The notes under the pieces are model-generated. The model was not told the origin of the DNA and searched no databases. It was given only the letters and a program-made list of their open reading frames with translations. Shown here in pieces: positions 17,606 through 26,052 of a stretch of 64,000 bases of DNA. The stretch spans positions 2,294,001-2,358,000 of the forward strand of contig NZ_CP079865.1 of NCBI RefSeq assembly GCF_025263565.1. The letters are read 5' to 3'. The DNA is from Mycobacterium sp. SMC-8. Its GTDB lineage: Bacteria > Actinomycetota > Actinomycetes > Mycobacteriales > Mycobacteriaceae. Each line of letters starts with the position of its first letter. Position 1 is the stretch's first letter. A program made the position numbers and the translations under genes.

Positions 17606-19674
17606 GCCTGCACGCCGAACGCAACCTGCGGCTCAACACCGTTGCGCTGATCCTGTCGACGGCGTCGACAGGTGTGCTCGGCCTGGCGTTCTGGGCCGTG
17701 TCGGCCCGGCTGTTCCCCGCTCACGAGGTCGGTCTGGCCTCGGCGCTCATCACTTCGGCGGTGCTGTTGTCGTCGCTGTCGTGTCTCGGCCTCGACGTCC
17801 TCTACGAGCGCTTCCTGCCGGTGGCGGGAACGCGCGCGCCCGCTCTGCTGCACCGTGGCTTCCTGCTGGTCGCAGGCACCGGTGCGCTGACCGGGGCGGT
17901 GCTGGTCGTCGTCGGCCCGCGTCAGCCGCTGTTCGAATCCGGCTGGGCGATGGCGGGTTTCCCGCTAATGGTGATGGTGCTGGCTGTTTTCGCCCTGCTC
18001 GACAAGGCCACTTCGGGGCTGGGTGTGGCGCGCTGGTCGGCGGTGAAGAACCTGGCGCACGCCGCGGCGAAGCTGGTGGCGGTCGTCGCACTGGCGGTCT
18101 GGGAGCAGGCCGCCACCATCGTGCTGAGCTGGACGCTCACCGCCGCGGTCGCCGCTTTGTGCACCTACGTGGTGCTACACCGGCGCAGCCGGCGGCATCC
18201 CCGATGGCACCGCCCGGCCGATCTGCCTCCGCGCAAACAGATGTGGTCGTACTTCGGTTCGTCACTGGGCATCGGGTCGTTGTGGTCGATCGGTCCGCTG
18301 GTGGTGCCGCTGATCGTGGTCACCCAGATCGGACCTGCGGCGAACGCGTACTTCGCGATCAGCTGGGCCATGATCAGCGCGCTGTACCTGATGATGCACC
18401 TGGTCGTCGGACCGTACGTGGCCGAGGTCGCGGCCAACCCCGGCCAGGTGCGGGCGCTGTCCTGGCGCATGGTGCGGATGATGGCCGCCGTGGCCGTGCT
18501 GTCCTCGGCCGGTCTGCTCCTGGTGGGACCGCTGACGCTGGGCCTGGCCGGTGACGAATACCGTGCCGAGGGCACAGCTCTGCTGTGGCTGGCGGCGGCG
18601 TTCCTGCCGCTGTCGGCGGTGGCCGCCGTCTACGAGGGCTTCGCCCGCGTGCAGCGCAGACTCGCGCTGTACCTGTCCGTGCAGGCACTGGTCACCGTGG
18701 TGATCGTCGCCGGATCCTGGTACGGCACCCGCGCGCTCGGTGTCATCGGCGTCGGCTGGGCCTACCTGGTGGCCGAAGCGCTGGCCGCGCTGATCCTGAT
18801 CTGGCCGACCGTGGCGTGGCTGCGCGGTATCGGTGCCGCACCGGGCGCGCGGCCCCGTCATGCGGCGCCGTCGAACCGGGTCCCGATCCGCGTCGGGGCG
18901 GTGCTGCTGGCCGCGGCACTGCCGGTCGGTCTGCTTTATGTGATCGAACGTCCCACTGCAGCAGCGTCGTTGGTGCTCTTCGACGATTTCAACGGTGCCG
19001 CGGGGACGCCGCCCGACCCGGCGCGGTGGGGCCACGACGTCGGCGGCGGCGGATGGGGCAACGGCGAAGTGCAGGTGTACACCGACGATCCGGCCAACGC
19101 GGCGCTGGACGGCGACGGCCACCTCGTGGTGACCGCCCGGCGCGACGGCCGGCATATCACCTCCGCGCGGCTGACCACCAAAGACCGTCTGTCCTTCACC
19201 TACGGACGTGCGGAGGCGCGGCTGAAGCTGCCCCAGGGCGCGGGGCTGCACCCCGCCTTCTGGCTGCTGGGCACCGACCTCGACAGTGTGGGCTGGCCCG
19301 CCAGCGGAGAACTCGACGTCGTCGAGACCATCGGTGAGGCGCACTTCGTCCACTCCGGCGCGATCGGCCCCTACACCGACGGCACGGAATACAAGCTGGC
19401 TGCGGCCGTGCCGATCGATCCGGCCTTCGTCGACGGCTTCCACACCTACTGGGTGCAGCGGGAACCGGGCATCGTCTCGATGGGCGTCGACGACCGGACC
19501 ACCGGCGTGTTCCACGCCGCAGACCTTTCCCCCGAACAACTCTGGGTGTTCGACAAGCCGTTCTTCCTCGTGCTCAACGTCGCGGTCGGTGGGGACTGGC
19601 CGGGGCCCGTGCAGGACGGCACACCGTTTCCCGCCGAGATGACGGTCGACTGGGTGAGGGTGACCGGTGACTGA
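17602..19674 (+). CDS. oligosaccharide flippase fused to a GH16 glycoside hydrolase domain
   Basis: One uninterrupted 690-residue frame. Residues 1-425 are a MATE/MOP-type polysaccharide transporter (about 12 hydrophobic segments, first one LNTVALILSTASTGVLGLAF), the class that flips lipid-linked oligosaccharides. A further membrane helix at about 427-448 leads to a GH16 (beta-glucanase/laminarinase-like) domain at 457-690. Its catalytic motif is complete: Glu570 nucleophile, Asp572 and Glu575 acid/base in GELDVVE. The topology would place the hydrolase outside the cytoplasm, next to the exit of the flippase. It could trim, release or transfer the exported glycan. The GTG start overlaps the preceding stop. 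No stop or frameshift is seen at the junction; an internal start producing the GH16 half alone cannot be excluded. Confidence 0.85.
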   Translation: MSLHAERNLRLNTVALILSTASTGVLGLAFWAVSARLFPAHEVGLASALITSAVLLSSLSCLGLDVLYERFLPVAGTRAPALLHRGFLLVAGTGALTGAVLVVVGPRQPLFESGWAMAGFPLMVMVLAVFALLDKATSGLGVARWSAVKNLAHAAAKLVAVVALAVWEQAATIVLSWTLTAAVAALCTYVVLHRRSRRHPRWHRPADLPPRKQMWSYFGSSLGIGSLWSIGPLVVPLIVVTQIGPAANAYFAISWAMISALYLMMHLVVGPYVAEVAANPGQVRALSWRMVRMMAAVAVLSSAGLLLVGPLTLGLAGDEYRAEGTALLWLAAAFLPLSAVAAVYEGFARVQRRLALYLSVQALVTVVIVAGSWYGTRALGVIGVGWAYLVAEALAALILIWPTVAWLRGIGAAPGARPRHAAPSNRVPIRVGAVLLAAALPVGLLYVIERPTAAASLVLFDDFNGAAGTPPDPARWGHDVGGGGWGNGEVQVYTDDPANAALDGDGHLVVTARRDGRHITSARLTTKDRLSFTYGRAEARLKLPQGAGLHPAFWLLGTDLDSVGWPASGELDVVETIGEAHFVHSGAIGPYTDGTEYKLAAAVPIDPAFVDGFHTYWVQREPGIVSMGVDDRTTGVFHAADLSPEQLWVFDKPFFLVLNVAVGGDWPGPVQDGTPFPAEMTVDWVRVTGD

Positions 19675-21775
19675 TCTCCTCGAACGCCCGGTCCATCGCG
19701 TGGCGCCGCCGTCGGGCGGCGGCAGGCACCGCAAGGTCGCCCCGGTCGCGCATCACCTCGACACCCCGGCGGTGGAACCGTTCGCGCTGGCGTCGGCGGT
19801 GCTCGGCACGCTGTCACTGGCCCCGGTGCCGCCGTGGCTGCGGGCGGTGCTGCTGGCGGTGTTCGTCCTGACCGGTCCCGGGTTGGCGACGGTGCTGTGG
19901 TTGCGTCTGCCGTCGGCCACCGTCGTCGCGGTCGTGCCGGTCACCGGCCTGGCCGGAATGGCCGGGGCCACCGCGGTGTGCAACTGGGCGGGGCTTTGGC
20001 TCCCGGTGCCGTTGCTGCTGTCGGCCACGGCGGCCGTCGCGGCGTCGGCGCTGGTGTCAGTCTGGCGCCGCGGCACTTTCACCACCGCCTGGCCGCTGCC
20101 GGCCGCGCAGCATTGGCGGGTGACCGCGCCGTACCTGTGGATCATCGCGGCGTTGTGCGGATGGGCAGCCGCGCTGCCCGGGATGGCAGCCGCCCCCGAC
20201 TCGCCGTTCGGCCTGCTGTTCAGCGGCACCGGACCGATGCTCGTCGCGGTGGCCGCCGTGCTCGTCGCGGTGTTCGTGGTCGCGCTGCGGGACGACGCGC
20301 TGGTGGTCGCCGCCGCGGCGGTCGGCGCCGTGATCGTGGTGCTGCGGTTGACCGTCACGCTGATCACCGACCTGCCGTTGTATCCGTGGACCTACAAACA
20401 TCTCGGCATCGTCGACTACCTGATACAGCATCACGGGTTCCCGCCGTCCGGCGTCGACGTCTACCGCGAATGGCCCGCGTTCTTCACCTCGTTCGCCTGG
20501 TTCAGTGACGTCACCGCAGTGGATCCCGTGACCGTCGCGCACTGGTTCGCGCCGGTGACCCACGTGGTGCTGGCACTGGTCATTGCGGGCCTGTCGGCCA
20601 CGCTCGGATTGGACCGGCCGCAGACGCTCGCCGCGGTGATGGTCGTCGAACTGGCGAACTGGGTGGCTCAGGACTACTTCGCCCCCCAGGCCTATGCGAT
20701 GGTGCTCGGTCTCGGTGTCGTCGTCACGCTGCTCGCCGCGCGCACCGCCCCTGCGGCCGGATGGCTGTCGCTGGTGTTGTTCGCCGCGCTGGTGCCCACC
20801 CACCAGCTCACGCCGTACTGGGTGTTCGGTGTGGTCGTGACGCTGGCGGCGGCGCGTCGGCTCAGGTCGGCCTGGATCGTGATCCCTTATGCCGCAGTGC
20901 TGATCGGATACCTGATTCCGCGCAGTTACATCGTCTTCCAGCACGGCGGCCTGTCGAGCATGAACCCACTGGCCAACGGCGCCGGAAACGCCGAGTACGC
21001 CGGGTCGGCCGCGAAGATGTTCACCTCGCTCGTGTGTCGCGGGCTGTCGGCCGGGATGGTGCTGCTGGCGCTGGTCGCGGTGGTGGTGTGGTGGCGCAGT
21101 GGGCGCCGCGTGCTGATCCCGGCCGTGCTGGCGTTCAGTCCGTTCGGTCTGCTGCTGCTCAACAGCTATGGGGGCGAGGCGATCTTCCGCGTCTACCTGT
21201 ACGCACTGCCGGGCTGCGCGGTGCTGATCGCTCCGCTGCTGGTCGCATCGATCAGAGTCCGTGCCGGCCGGTACGTGGCCGCGCTGGCCCTGGCCGGGAT
21301 CGCCGGCGCAGGGCTGCAGGGCTATTACGGCACCTGGCAGCTCAACGTGCAGAAGCCTTCCCAGCTGGCGCTGTTGGCGAACCTGGTGGAGGGTGTGGAC
21401 GCGTCCCGGGGCCCGGCCACCGTGTGGAATCTGCACACCGCAGGCTTCCCGTCGCGGGCGACGGCGACGGCGGTGTCCCTGGCTGTCGCCGACAGCGCCT
21501 ACGACGGAACCATTTTCGAACGCTGGCCGGGTTTCGAGACCGGCTTCCCGGACGCCGGACAGTTCGACGACGTGACCGCGCTGGCCGCGGCCGGGACGGG
21601 GGACACGTACTTCGTGTTCTCCGACGAGGCGACGGCGGCGCTGTCCTATCTCGGCCACGCCGAACCCGGCACGGTCGAGCGCTTCGAGGACATGTTCGCG
21701 ACAAGCCCGGTGTGGTGCCTGCGAATGCAGGACGAGACCACCACCGTGTACCGATACCAGGAGGTGTGCCGATGA
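19667..21775 (+). CDS. large polytopic membrane protein, possible polymerase or GT-C-like transferase
   Basis: A 702-residue protein with a polar N-terminal tail, some 13-15 hydrophobic segments and a roughly 150-residue soluble C-terminal part after LALAGIAGAGLQGYYGTWQL. An extracytoplasmic loop has charged and aromatic residues (YKHLGIVDYLIQHH, DVYREWPAFF) like those of GT-C transferases and Wzy-type polymerases. I do not recognise a family with confidence. In a locus with a flippase and four transferases, a polymerase or a polyprenyl-phosphate-sugar-dependent transferase is the missing part, so this is the best candidate. It overlaps both neighbours by a few bases. Confidence 0.7.
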   Translation: MTDLLERPVHRVAPPSGGGRHRKVAPVAHHLDTPAVEPFALASAVLGTLSLAPVPPWLRAVLLAVFVLTGPGLATVLWLRLPSATVVAVVPVTGLAGMAGATAVCNWAGLWLPVPLLLSATAAVAASALVSVWRRGTFTTAWPLPAAQHWRVTAPYLWIIAALCGWAAALPGMAAAPDSPFGLLFSGTGPMLVAVAAVLVAVFVVALRDDALVVAAAAVGAVIVVLRLTVTLITDLPLYPWTYKHLGIVDYLIQHHGFPPSGVDVYREWPAFFTSFAWFSDVTAVDPVTVAHWFAPVTHVVLALVIAGLSATLGLDRPQTLAAVMVVELANWVAQDYFAPQAYAMVLGLGVVVTLLAARTAPAAGWLSLVLFAALVPTHQLTPYWVFGVVVTLAAARRLRSAWIVIPYAAVLIGYLIPRSYIVFQHGGLSSMNPLANGAGNAEYAGSAAKMFTSLVCRGLSAGMVLLALVAVVVWWRSGRRVLIPAVLAFSPFGLLLLNSYGGEAIFRVYLYALPGCAVLIAPLLVASIRVRAGRYVAALALAGIAGAGLQGYYGTWQLNVQKPSQLALLANLVEGVDASRGPATVWNLHTAGFPSRATATAVSLAVADSAYDGTIFERWPGFETGFPDAGQFDDVTALAAAGTGDTYFVFSDEATAALSYLGHAEPGTVERFEDMFATSPVWCLRMQDETTTVYRYQEVCR

Positions 21776-23016
21776 GATGCCGATTGTGTGGATCCGCCCG
21801 CATGCACAGTGTGCTCGACCTCGGCGCCACGCCGCCGTGCGCGAAGTTCCTCACCGCAGACGAACTCGACGTCGCGGAGCCGACCTACCCACTGCACCTG
21901 CGGCTGTGCCAGGACTGTCTGCTGCTGCAGATTCCGGCGCTGATCACGCCTGAGGACAACTTCACCGAGTACGCGTACTTCTCGTCGTACTCCGACACCT
22001 GGGTCGACCACGCCCGGCGCTTCGTGGCCGACGCCACCGAACGTGCCGGGCTGGGCCGGGATTCGTTCGTGGTCGAGGTCGCCAGCAACGACGGGTACCT
22101 GCTGCAGCACGTCGTCGCGGCCGGCATCGGGTGCCTGGGCGTGGAGCCCTCGATCAACGTCGGGGCGGCCGCGCGCCGCCGCGGAGTGCCGACGCTGTCG
22201 GCGTTCCTCGACGAACAGACCGCCGCCGAGGTGCGCGCCCAGCACGGGCCCGCCGATCTGGTGGTCGCCAACAACGTCTACGCCCACATCCCCGACCTGC
22301 TCGGCTTCACCCGGGCGCTGCGTGGTCTGCTTGCCGACGACGGCTGGCTGAGCATCGAGGTCCACCACGCGCTGAATCTGGTTGCGCTGGGCCAGTTCGA
22401 CACCGTCTACCACGAGCACTTCCAGTACTACACCGTGCTCTCGGCGATCCGGGCGCTGGCCACCGGAGGGCTGACGGTGGTGGACGTGGAGATGCTGCCG
22501 ACCCACGGCGGATCGATCCGGCTGTGGGCACGTCCCGCGGAGAGCGCCGGTGCACCGGGCCCTCGGGTCACCGCGGCGCTGGAGGCCGAGAACGAGGCCG
22601 GATTGCACCACCTCGACGGATATCTCGGCCTGCGGCCCCGGACCGAGGCGATCCGGCACGACCTGCTGCGCTTCCTGCTCGACTGCCGGTCCCGCGGCCT
22701 GCGGGTGGTCGGCTACGGGGCACCCGGCAAGGGCAGCACGCTGCTCAACTACTGCGGTATCCGCGACGACCTGATCGAGTACACCGTGGACCGGAACCCG
22801 TACAAGCATGGCCGGTTCACCCCGGGCACGCGGATCCCGATTCACGATCCGGCCCAGCTCGACAAGGACCGCCCCGACGTGATCGTGGTGCTGCCGTGGA
22901 ACCTGCGGGCCGAGATCACCGAGCAGCTCGCGTACACCGCCGAATGGGGTGCGCGGCTGGTCTTCCCACTTCCCACCCTGCACGTCGTCGACGTGACGGA
23001 AGGAACCGTGAAATGA
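21772..23016 (+). CDS. sugar C-methyltransferase (NDP-hexose C-methyltransferase family)
   Basis: A 414-residue three-part enzyme of the TylC3/NovU type, which adds a methyl branch to a carbon of a 4-keto nucleotide sugar. Cys3, Cys6, Cys46 and Cys49 form the N-terminal zinc site. The SAM motif is intact: VVEVASNDGYLL with Glu102 to Gly108. THGGSIRLW and the C-terminal GYGAPGKGSTLLNYCGI are family signatures. It implies that the glycan contains a branched-chain sugar. A strong GGAGGT ribosome site (21760-21765) precedes the ATG, which overlaps the previous stop as ATGA. Confidence 0.88.
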   Translation: MRCRLCGSARMHSVLDLGATPPCAKFLTADELDVAEPTYPLHLRLCQDCLLLQIPALITPEDNFTEYAYFSSYSDTWVDHARRFVADATERAGLGRDSFVVEVASNDGYLLQHVVAAGIGCLGVEPSINVGAAARRRGVPTLSAFLDEQTAAEVRAQHGPADLVVANNVYAHIPDLLGFTRALRGLLADDGWLSIEVHHALNLVALGQFDTVYHEHFQYYTVLSAIRALATGGLTVVDVEMLPTHGGSIRLWARPAESAGAPGPRVTAALEAENEAGLHHLDGYLGLRPRTEAIRHDLLRFLLDCRSRGLRVVGYGAPGKGSTLLNYCGIRDDLIEYTVDRNPYKHGRFTPGTRIPIHDPAQLDKDRPDVIVVLPWNLRAEITEQLAYTAEWGARLVFPLPTLHVVDVTEGTVK

Positions 23017-23813
23017 AAGTCGTGTTGTTCTGTGGTGGCTACGGGATGCGCATGCGCAACAGCAGCGACGACACCATCCCCAAGCCCATGCAGATGCTCG
23101 GTCCGCGACCGCTGATCTGGCACGTCATGCGCTACTACGCCCACTTCGGGCACACCGAGTTCGTGCTGTGCCTGGGCTACGGCGCCGAGCACATCAAGAA
23201 CTACTTCCTCACCTATCAGGAATCGGCGTCCAACGACTTCGTCATCCGCGGCGGCAAGGTGGAGCTGCTGCAGACCGACATCAGCGACTGGTCCATCACC
23301 TTCGTCGACACCGGCACGGAATCCTCGATCGGAGAACGGCTCCGGCGGGTGCGCCACTTCGTCGAGGACGACGAGTACTTCCTCGCCAACTACGCCGACG
23401 TGCTCACCGACGCGCCGCTCAACGACATCATCGACGAGGTCAAGGCGTCGGGAGCGACGGCGTCGATGCTGATCGTGCCGCCCCAGTCGTCGTTCCACTG
23501 CGTCGACGTGGCCGACTCCGGGCAGGGATGCGGTGCGATCACCGGGATCACCCCGGTGTCCCGGCTGCCGATCTGGGAGAACGGGGGCTACTTCGTGATG
23601 TCCTCGCAGATCCTGAACCTGCTCACCGAGAACTGCGATCTGGTCGAGGACACCTGCGCCCGGCTGGCCGCCGACGGAAAGCTGTTCGGGTACCGGCATC
23701 TCGGCTTCTGGAAGCCCGCCGACACCTTCAAGGAGCGTGCCGAGCTCGAAGTCGCCTACCGCAGCGGGGACCGGCCGTGGGCACTGTGGGAGCACGCGAA
23801 GGCGGCCTCGTGA
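23013..23813 (+). CDS. glucose-1-phosphate cytidylyltransferase-like nucleotidyltransferase
   Basis: A 266-residue sugar-nucleotidyltransferase. The signature GGYGMRM...PKPM (residues 8-26) has Met where most have Thr; VDTGTESSIGERLRRV and the C-terminal GFWKPADTFKERAELE are the RfbF (glucose-1-phosphate cytidylyltransferase) pattern. RfbF makes CDP-glucose, the entry point to CDP-linked deoxy sugars such as abequose, tyvelose and yersiniose. No dedicated CDP-glucose 4,6-dehydratase is recognisable in the locus unless the SDR at 24466 serves. ATG overlaps the C-methyltransferase stop. Confidence 0.85.
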   Translation: MKVVLFCGGYGMRMRNSSDDTIPKPMQMLGPRPLIWHVMRYYAHFGHTEFVLCLGYGAEHIKNYFLTYQESASNDFVIRGGKVELLQTDISDWSITFVDTGTESSIGERLRRVRHFVEDDEYFLANYADVLTDAPLNDIIDEVKASGATASMLIVPPQSSFHCVDVADSGQGCGAITGITPVSRLPIWENGGYFVMSSQILNLLTENCDLVEDTCARLAADGKLFGYRHLGFWKPADTFKERAELEVAYRSGDRPWALWEHAKAAS

Positions 23814-24469
23814 TCGACCTCACCGCAGGACCCGTCCGCGAGGTGGCGGCGCTCGGCGCGCACTGCGACGACATCGCGATCGGCGCAGGCGCAACACTTC
23901 TCACGCTGTCTCGGGCGAACCCGGGACTGCAGGTCCATGCACTGGTGCTGTGCGGCGCCGGCACCGAACGCGAAGCCGAGGAGCGGGCGGCGCTGGCGGC
24001 GTTCTGCCCCGGCGCCACGGTGCACCTGACCCTCCTGGGCCTGCCCGACGGGCGCACCCCGGCCCACTGGGACAGCGTCAAGGACGGGCTCAGCACAATG
24101 CGCCGCAGCTGCGAACCGCAACTGGTGTTCAGCCCGCACCGCCATGACGCCCACCAGGACCACCGGCTGCTCGCCGAACTGACCCCCACCGAGTTCCGCG
24201 ACCACGTGGTGCTGGGCTACGAGATCCTCAAATGGGAGTCGGACACCCCGTCGCCCAACGTGTTCCACCCGGTGGATGCCGAGATCGCCGAGGAGAAGGT
24301 CAGGCTGCTGCACAAGCACTACCCGTCGCAGGCCGGCCGCGACTGGTTCGACGAGCAGTCGTTCCTCGGGTTGACGCGACTGCGCGGCGTGCAGTGCCGC
24401 AGCGCGCACGCCGAGGCGTTCGTCGCGGAGAAGACGGTGCTGCGATTCCCGCGGCGAGGTGCGGCATGA
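23810..24469 (+). CDS. PIG-L (LmbE-like) N-deacetylase
   Basis: A 219-residue zinc enzyme of the family containing MshB and GlcNAc-PI deacetylase. The AHxDD motif is present as AHCDD (His18, Asp20, Asp21), with the second metal-binding cluster PHRHDAHQDHR giving His112 and His115. Members remove acetyl groups from N-acetylated sugars. It could expose an amine on a sugar of this glycan, in keeping with the aminotransferase encoded downstream. GTG start overlaps the preceding stop by 4 bases. Confidence 0.87.
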   Translation: MIDLTAGPVREVAALGAHCDDIAIGAGATLLTLSRANPGLQVHALVLCGAGTEREAEERAALAAFCPGATVHLTLLGLPDGRTPAHWDSVKDGLSTMRRSCEPQLVFSPHRHDAHQDHRLLAELTPTEFRDHVVLGYEILKWESDTPSPNVFHPVDAEIAEEKVRLLHKHYPSQAGRDWFDEQSFLGLTRLRGVQCRSAHAEAFVAEKTVLRFPRRGAA

Positions 24470-25500
24470 GCCGGCGCGTACTGGTCACCGGTCACCAGGG
24501 CTATCTCGGCACCGTCATGGTGCCGGCGCTGCGCGCGGCAGGCCACCAGGTCACCGGTCTGGACGTCGGGTACTTCGCCGACTGCGTGCTGGGCCCCCGC
24601 CCGGACGACCCCGTGGGCCTGGCAGTCGACCTGCGCGACGTCCGCCCCGAGCACCTGGCCGGCTTCGACGCGGTCATCCACCTGGCCGCCCTGTCCAACG
24701 ATCCGCTCGGCGCGCTGGCGCCCGAGGTCACCCACGACATCAACCACCACGCCTCGGTGCGCCTGGCCCGCTTCGCGAAAGAGGCCGGGGTGCAACGGTT
24801 CCTGTACGCCTCGACGTGTTCGGTGTACGGCGCGGCAGGGGACGGGGCGGTCGACGAGGACGCCCCGCTGCGCCCGCTCACGCCCTACGCGGTCAGCAAG
24901 GTCCGCGTCGAGGACGATGTGGCGGCACTGGCCGACAGCGACTTCGCTCCCGTGTTCCTGCGCAACGCCACGGCGTTCGGTTTCTCGGCGCGGCTGCGCG
25001 CAGACATCGTGCTGAACAACCTGGTCGGATCCGCGGTGCTGACCGGGGTGGTGCGCGTGCTGTCCGACGGCACCCCGTGGCGTCCGCTGGTGCACGCCCG
25101 CGACATCGCCGCGGCGTTCATCCGGTGCCTGGAGGCGCCGGCGCCGACGGTCGCCTGCCGCGCTTTCAACATCGGCAGCGAGCGCAACAACGTCACCGTG
25201 GCGCAGATCGCGCGGCAGGTGGCCGACGCCGTGCCGGCCTCACAGGTGTTGATCACCGGCGAGACCGGTGCCGACCCGCGTTCCTACCGGGTCGACTTCA
25301 CGAGGGCCAGAACCGAACTCGGCTTCGAGGCCGCCGTGTCGGTGGCCGAAGGGGCCGCCGAGCTGTGCTCGGCGTATCTGCGCCACGGCCTGACTTCGGC
25401 AGACATGGCGGCGAAGTTCACCCGGCTGGCCCGCCTCGCGCAGCTGCGCGACAGCGGCCGGCTGGACGACGCGATGCGGAGGATCAGTGAAGTTGTGTGA
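24466..25500 (+). CDS. NAD-dependent nucleotide-sugar epimerase/dehydratase (extended SDR)
   Basis: A 344-residue extended SDR with TGHQGYLG (residues 8-15) for NAD binding and an intact catalytic YAVSK (Tyr141, Lys145) preceded by the Thr-Ser region STCSVYG. The substrate domain contains RNATAFGFS and GTPWRPLVHARD, common in enzymes acting on CDP- or dTDP-sugars. It may be a 4-epimerase, a 4-ketoreductase or the missing 4,6-dehydratase. ATG overlaps the PIG-L stop. The last 17 bases overlap the convergent RmlC-like gene. Confidence 0.85.
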   Translation: MSRRVLVTGHQGYLGTVMVPALRAAGHQVTGLDVGYFADCVLGPRPDDPVGLAVDLRDVRPEHLAGFDAVIHLAALSNDPLGALAPEVTHDINHHASVRLARFAKEAGVQRFLYASTCSVYGAAGDGAVDEDAPLRPLTPYAVSKVRVEDDVAALADSDFAPVFLRNATAFGFSARLRADIVLNNLVGSAVLTGVVRVLSDGTPWRPLVHARDIAAAFIRCLEAPAPTVACRAFNIGSERNNVTVAQIARQVADAVPASQVLITGETGADPRSYRVDFTRARTELGFEAAVSVAEGAAELCSAYLRHGLTSADMAAKFTRLARLAQLRDSGRLDDAMRRISEVV

Positions 25501-26038
25501 GCAGCCGGGCCCAGCTGGCCGCCGCGGCGTCACGCGGCGACAGCAGGGCCGGACGCAGCGGCCATTCGATATCCAGGTCGGGGTCGTCGTGCGCCACGGC
25601 GATGTCCTCGGCCGGATCGTGCGCGCGGTTGATGCGGTAGCAGACGTCGGCGACGTCGGTGAGCGCCTGGAAGCCGTGCAGCATGCCCGGCGGCACGTAG
25701 AGATGGCGGAATGTGGTGTCGTCGAGCAGGAACACCTCGTGCCTGCCGAACGTCGGCGACTGCGGTCTGGCGTCGACGAGCACGTCGTGCACGGCACCGT
25801 GTGCGCAGCGCACGAGCTTGGCCTCGCCGCGGCCGCGCCGGCCGTGCAGGCCGCGGATGACCCCACGGGCCGAGCGGGACTGGGAATCCTGGACGAACGA
25901 GGCCGCGGCGCCGGGCACACCCGACCAGTCGTCGAAAACCTCGGCGTCGAACGTGCGGGTGAACAATCCACGGTCGTCGTGGTGCGGTTGCGGCACCAGC
26001 GTGACCACACCCGCGAGCTGGGCCGGTTCGATACGCAC
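25484..26038 (-). CDS. dTDP-4-dehydrorhamnose 3,5-epimerase-like protein (RmlC family)
   Basis: A 184-residue cupin-fold sugar epimerase. The RmlC pattern is present: VIRGLH with catalytic His65, the strand pair GRHEVFLLDD, and VPPGMLHGFQ leading to CYRI with Tyr134. It would epimerise a 4-keto nucleotide sugar at C3 and/or C5. It is the only gene of the locus on the minus strand, overlapping the SDR tail by 17 bases and starting 14 bases from the divergent fusion gene. I used the GTG at 26038, where the family alignment begins; longer versions run into the neighbour. Confidence 0.85.
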   Translation of the reverse strand: MRIEPAQLAGVVTLVPQPHHDDRGLFTRTFDAEVFDDWSGVPGAAASFVQDSQSRSARGVIRGLHGRRGRGEAKLVRCAHGAVHDVLVDARPQSPTFGRHEVFLLDDTTFRHLYVPPGMLHGFQALTDVADVCYRINRAHDPAEDIAVAHDDPDLDIEWPLRPALLSPRDAAAASWARLLTQLH

Positions 26039-26052
26039 CAGGACATGGTGGC

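Noticed and set aside
20057..21658. 533-codon minus-strand ORF opposite the large membrane protein
   Set aside because: Arg/His/Gln-rich composition typical of reverse-strand shadows; the plus-strand protein has clear membrane segments.
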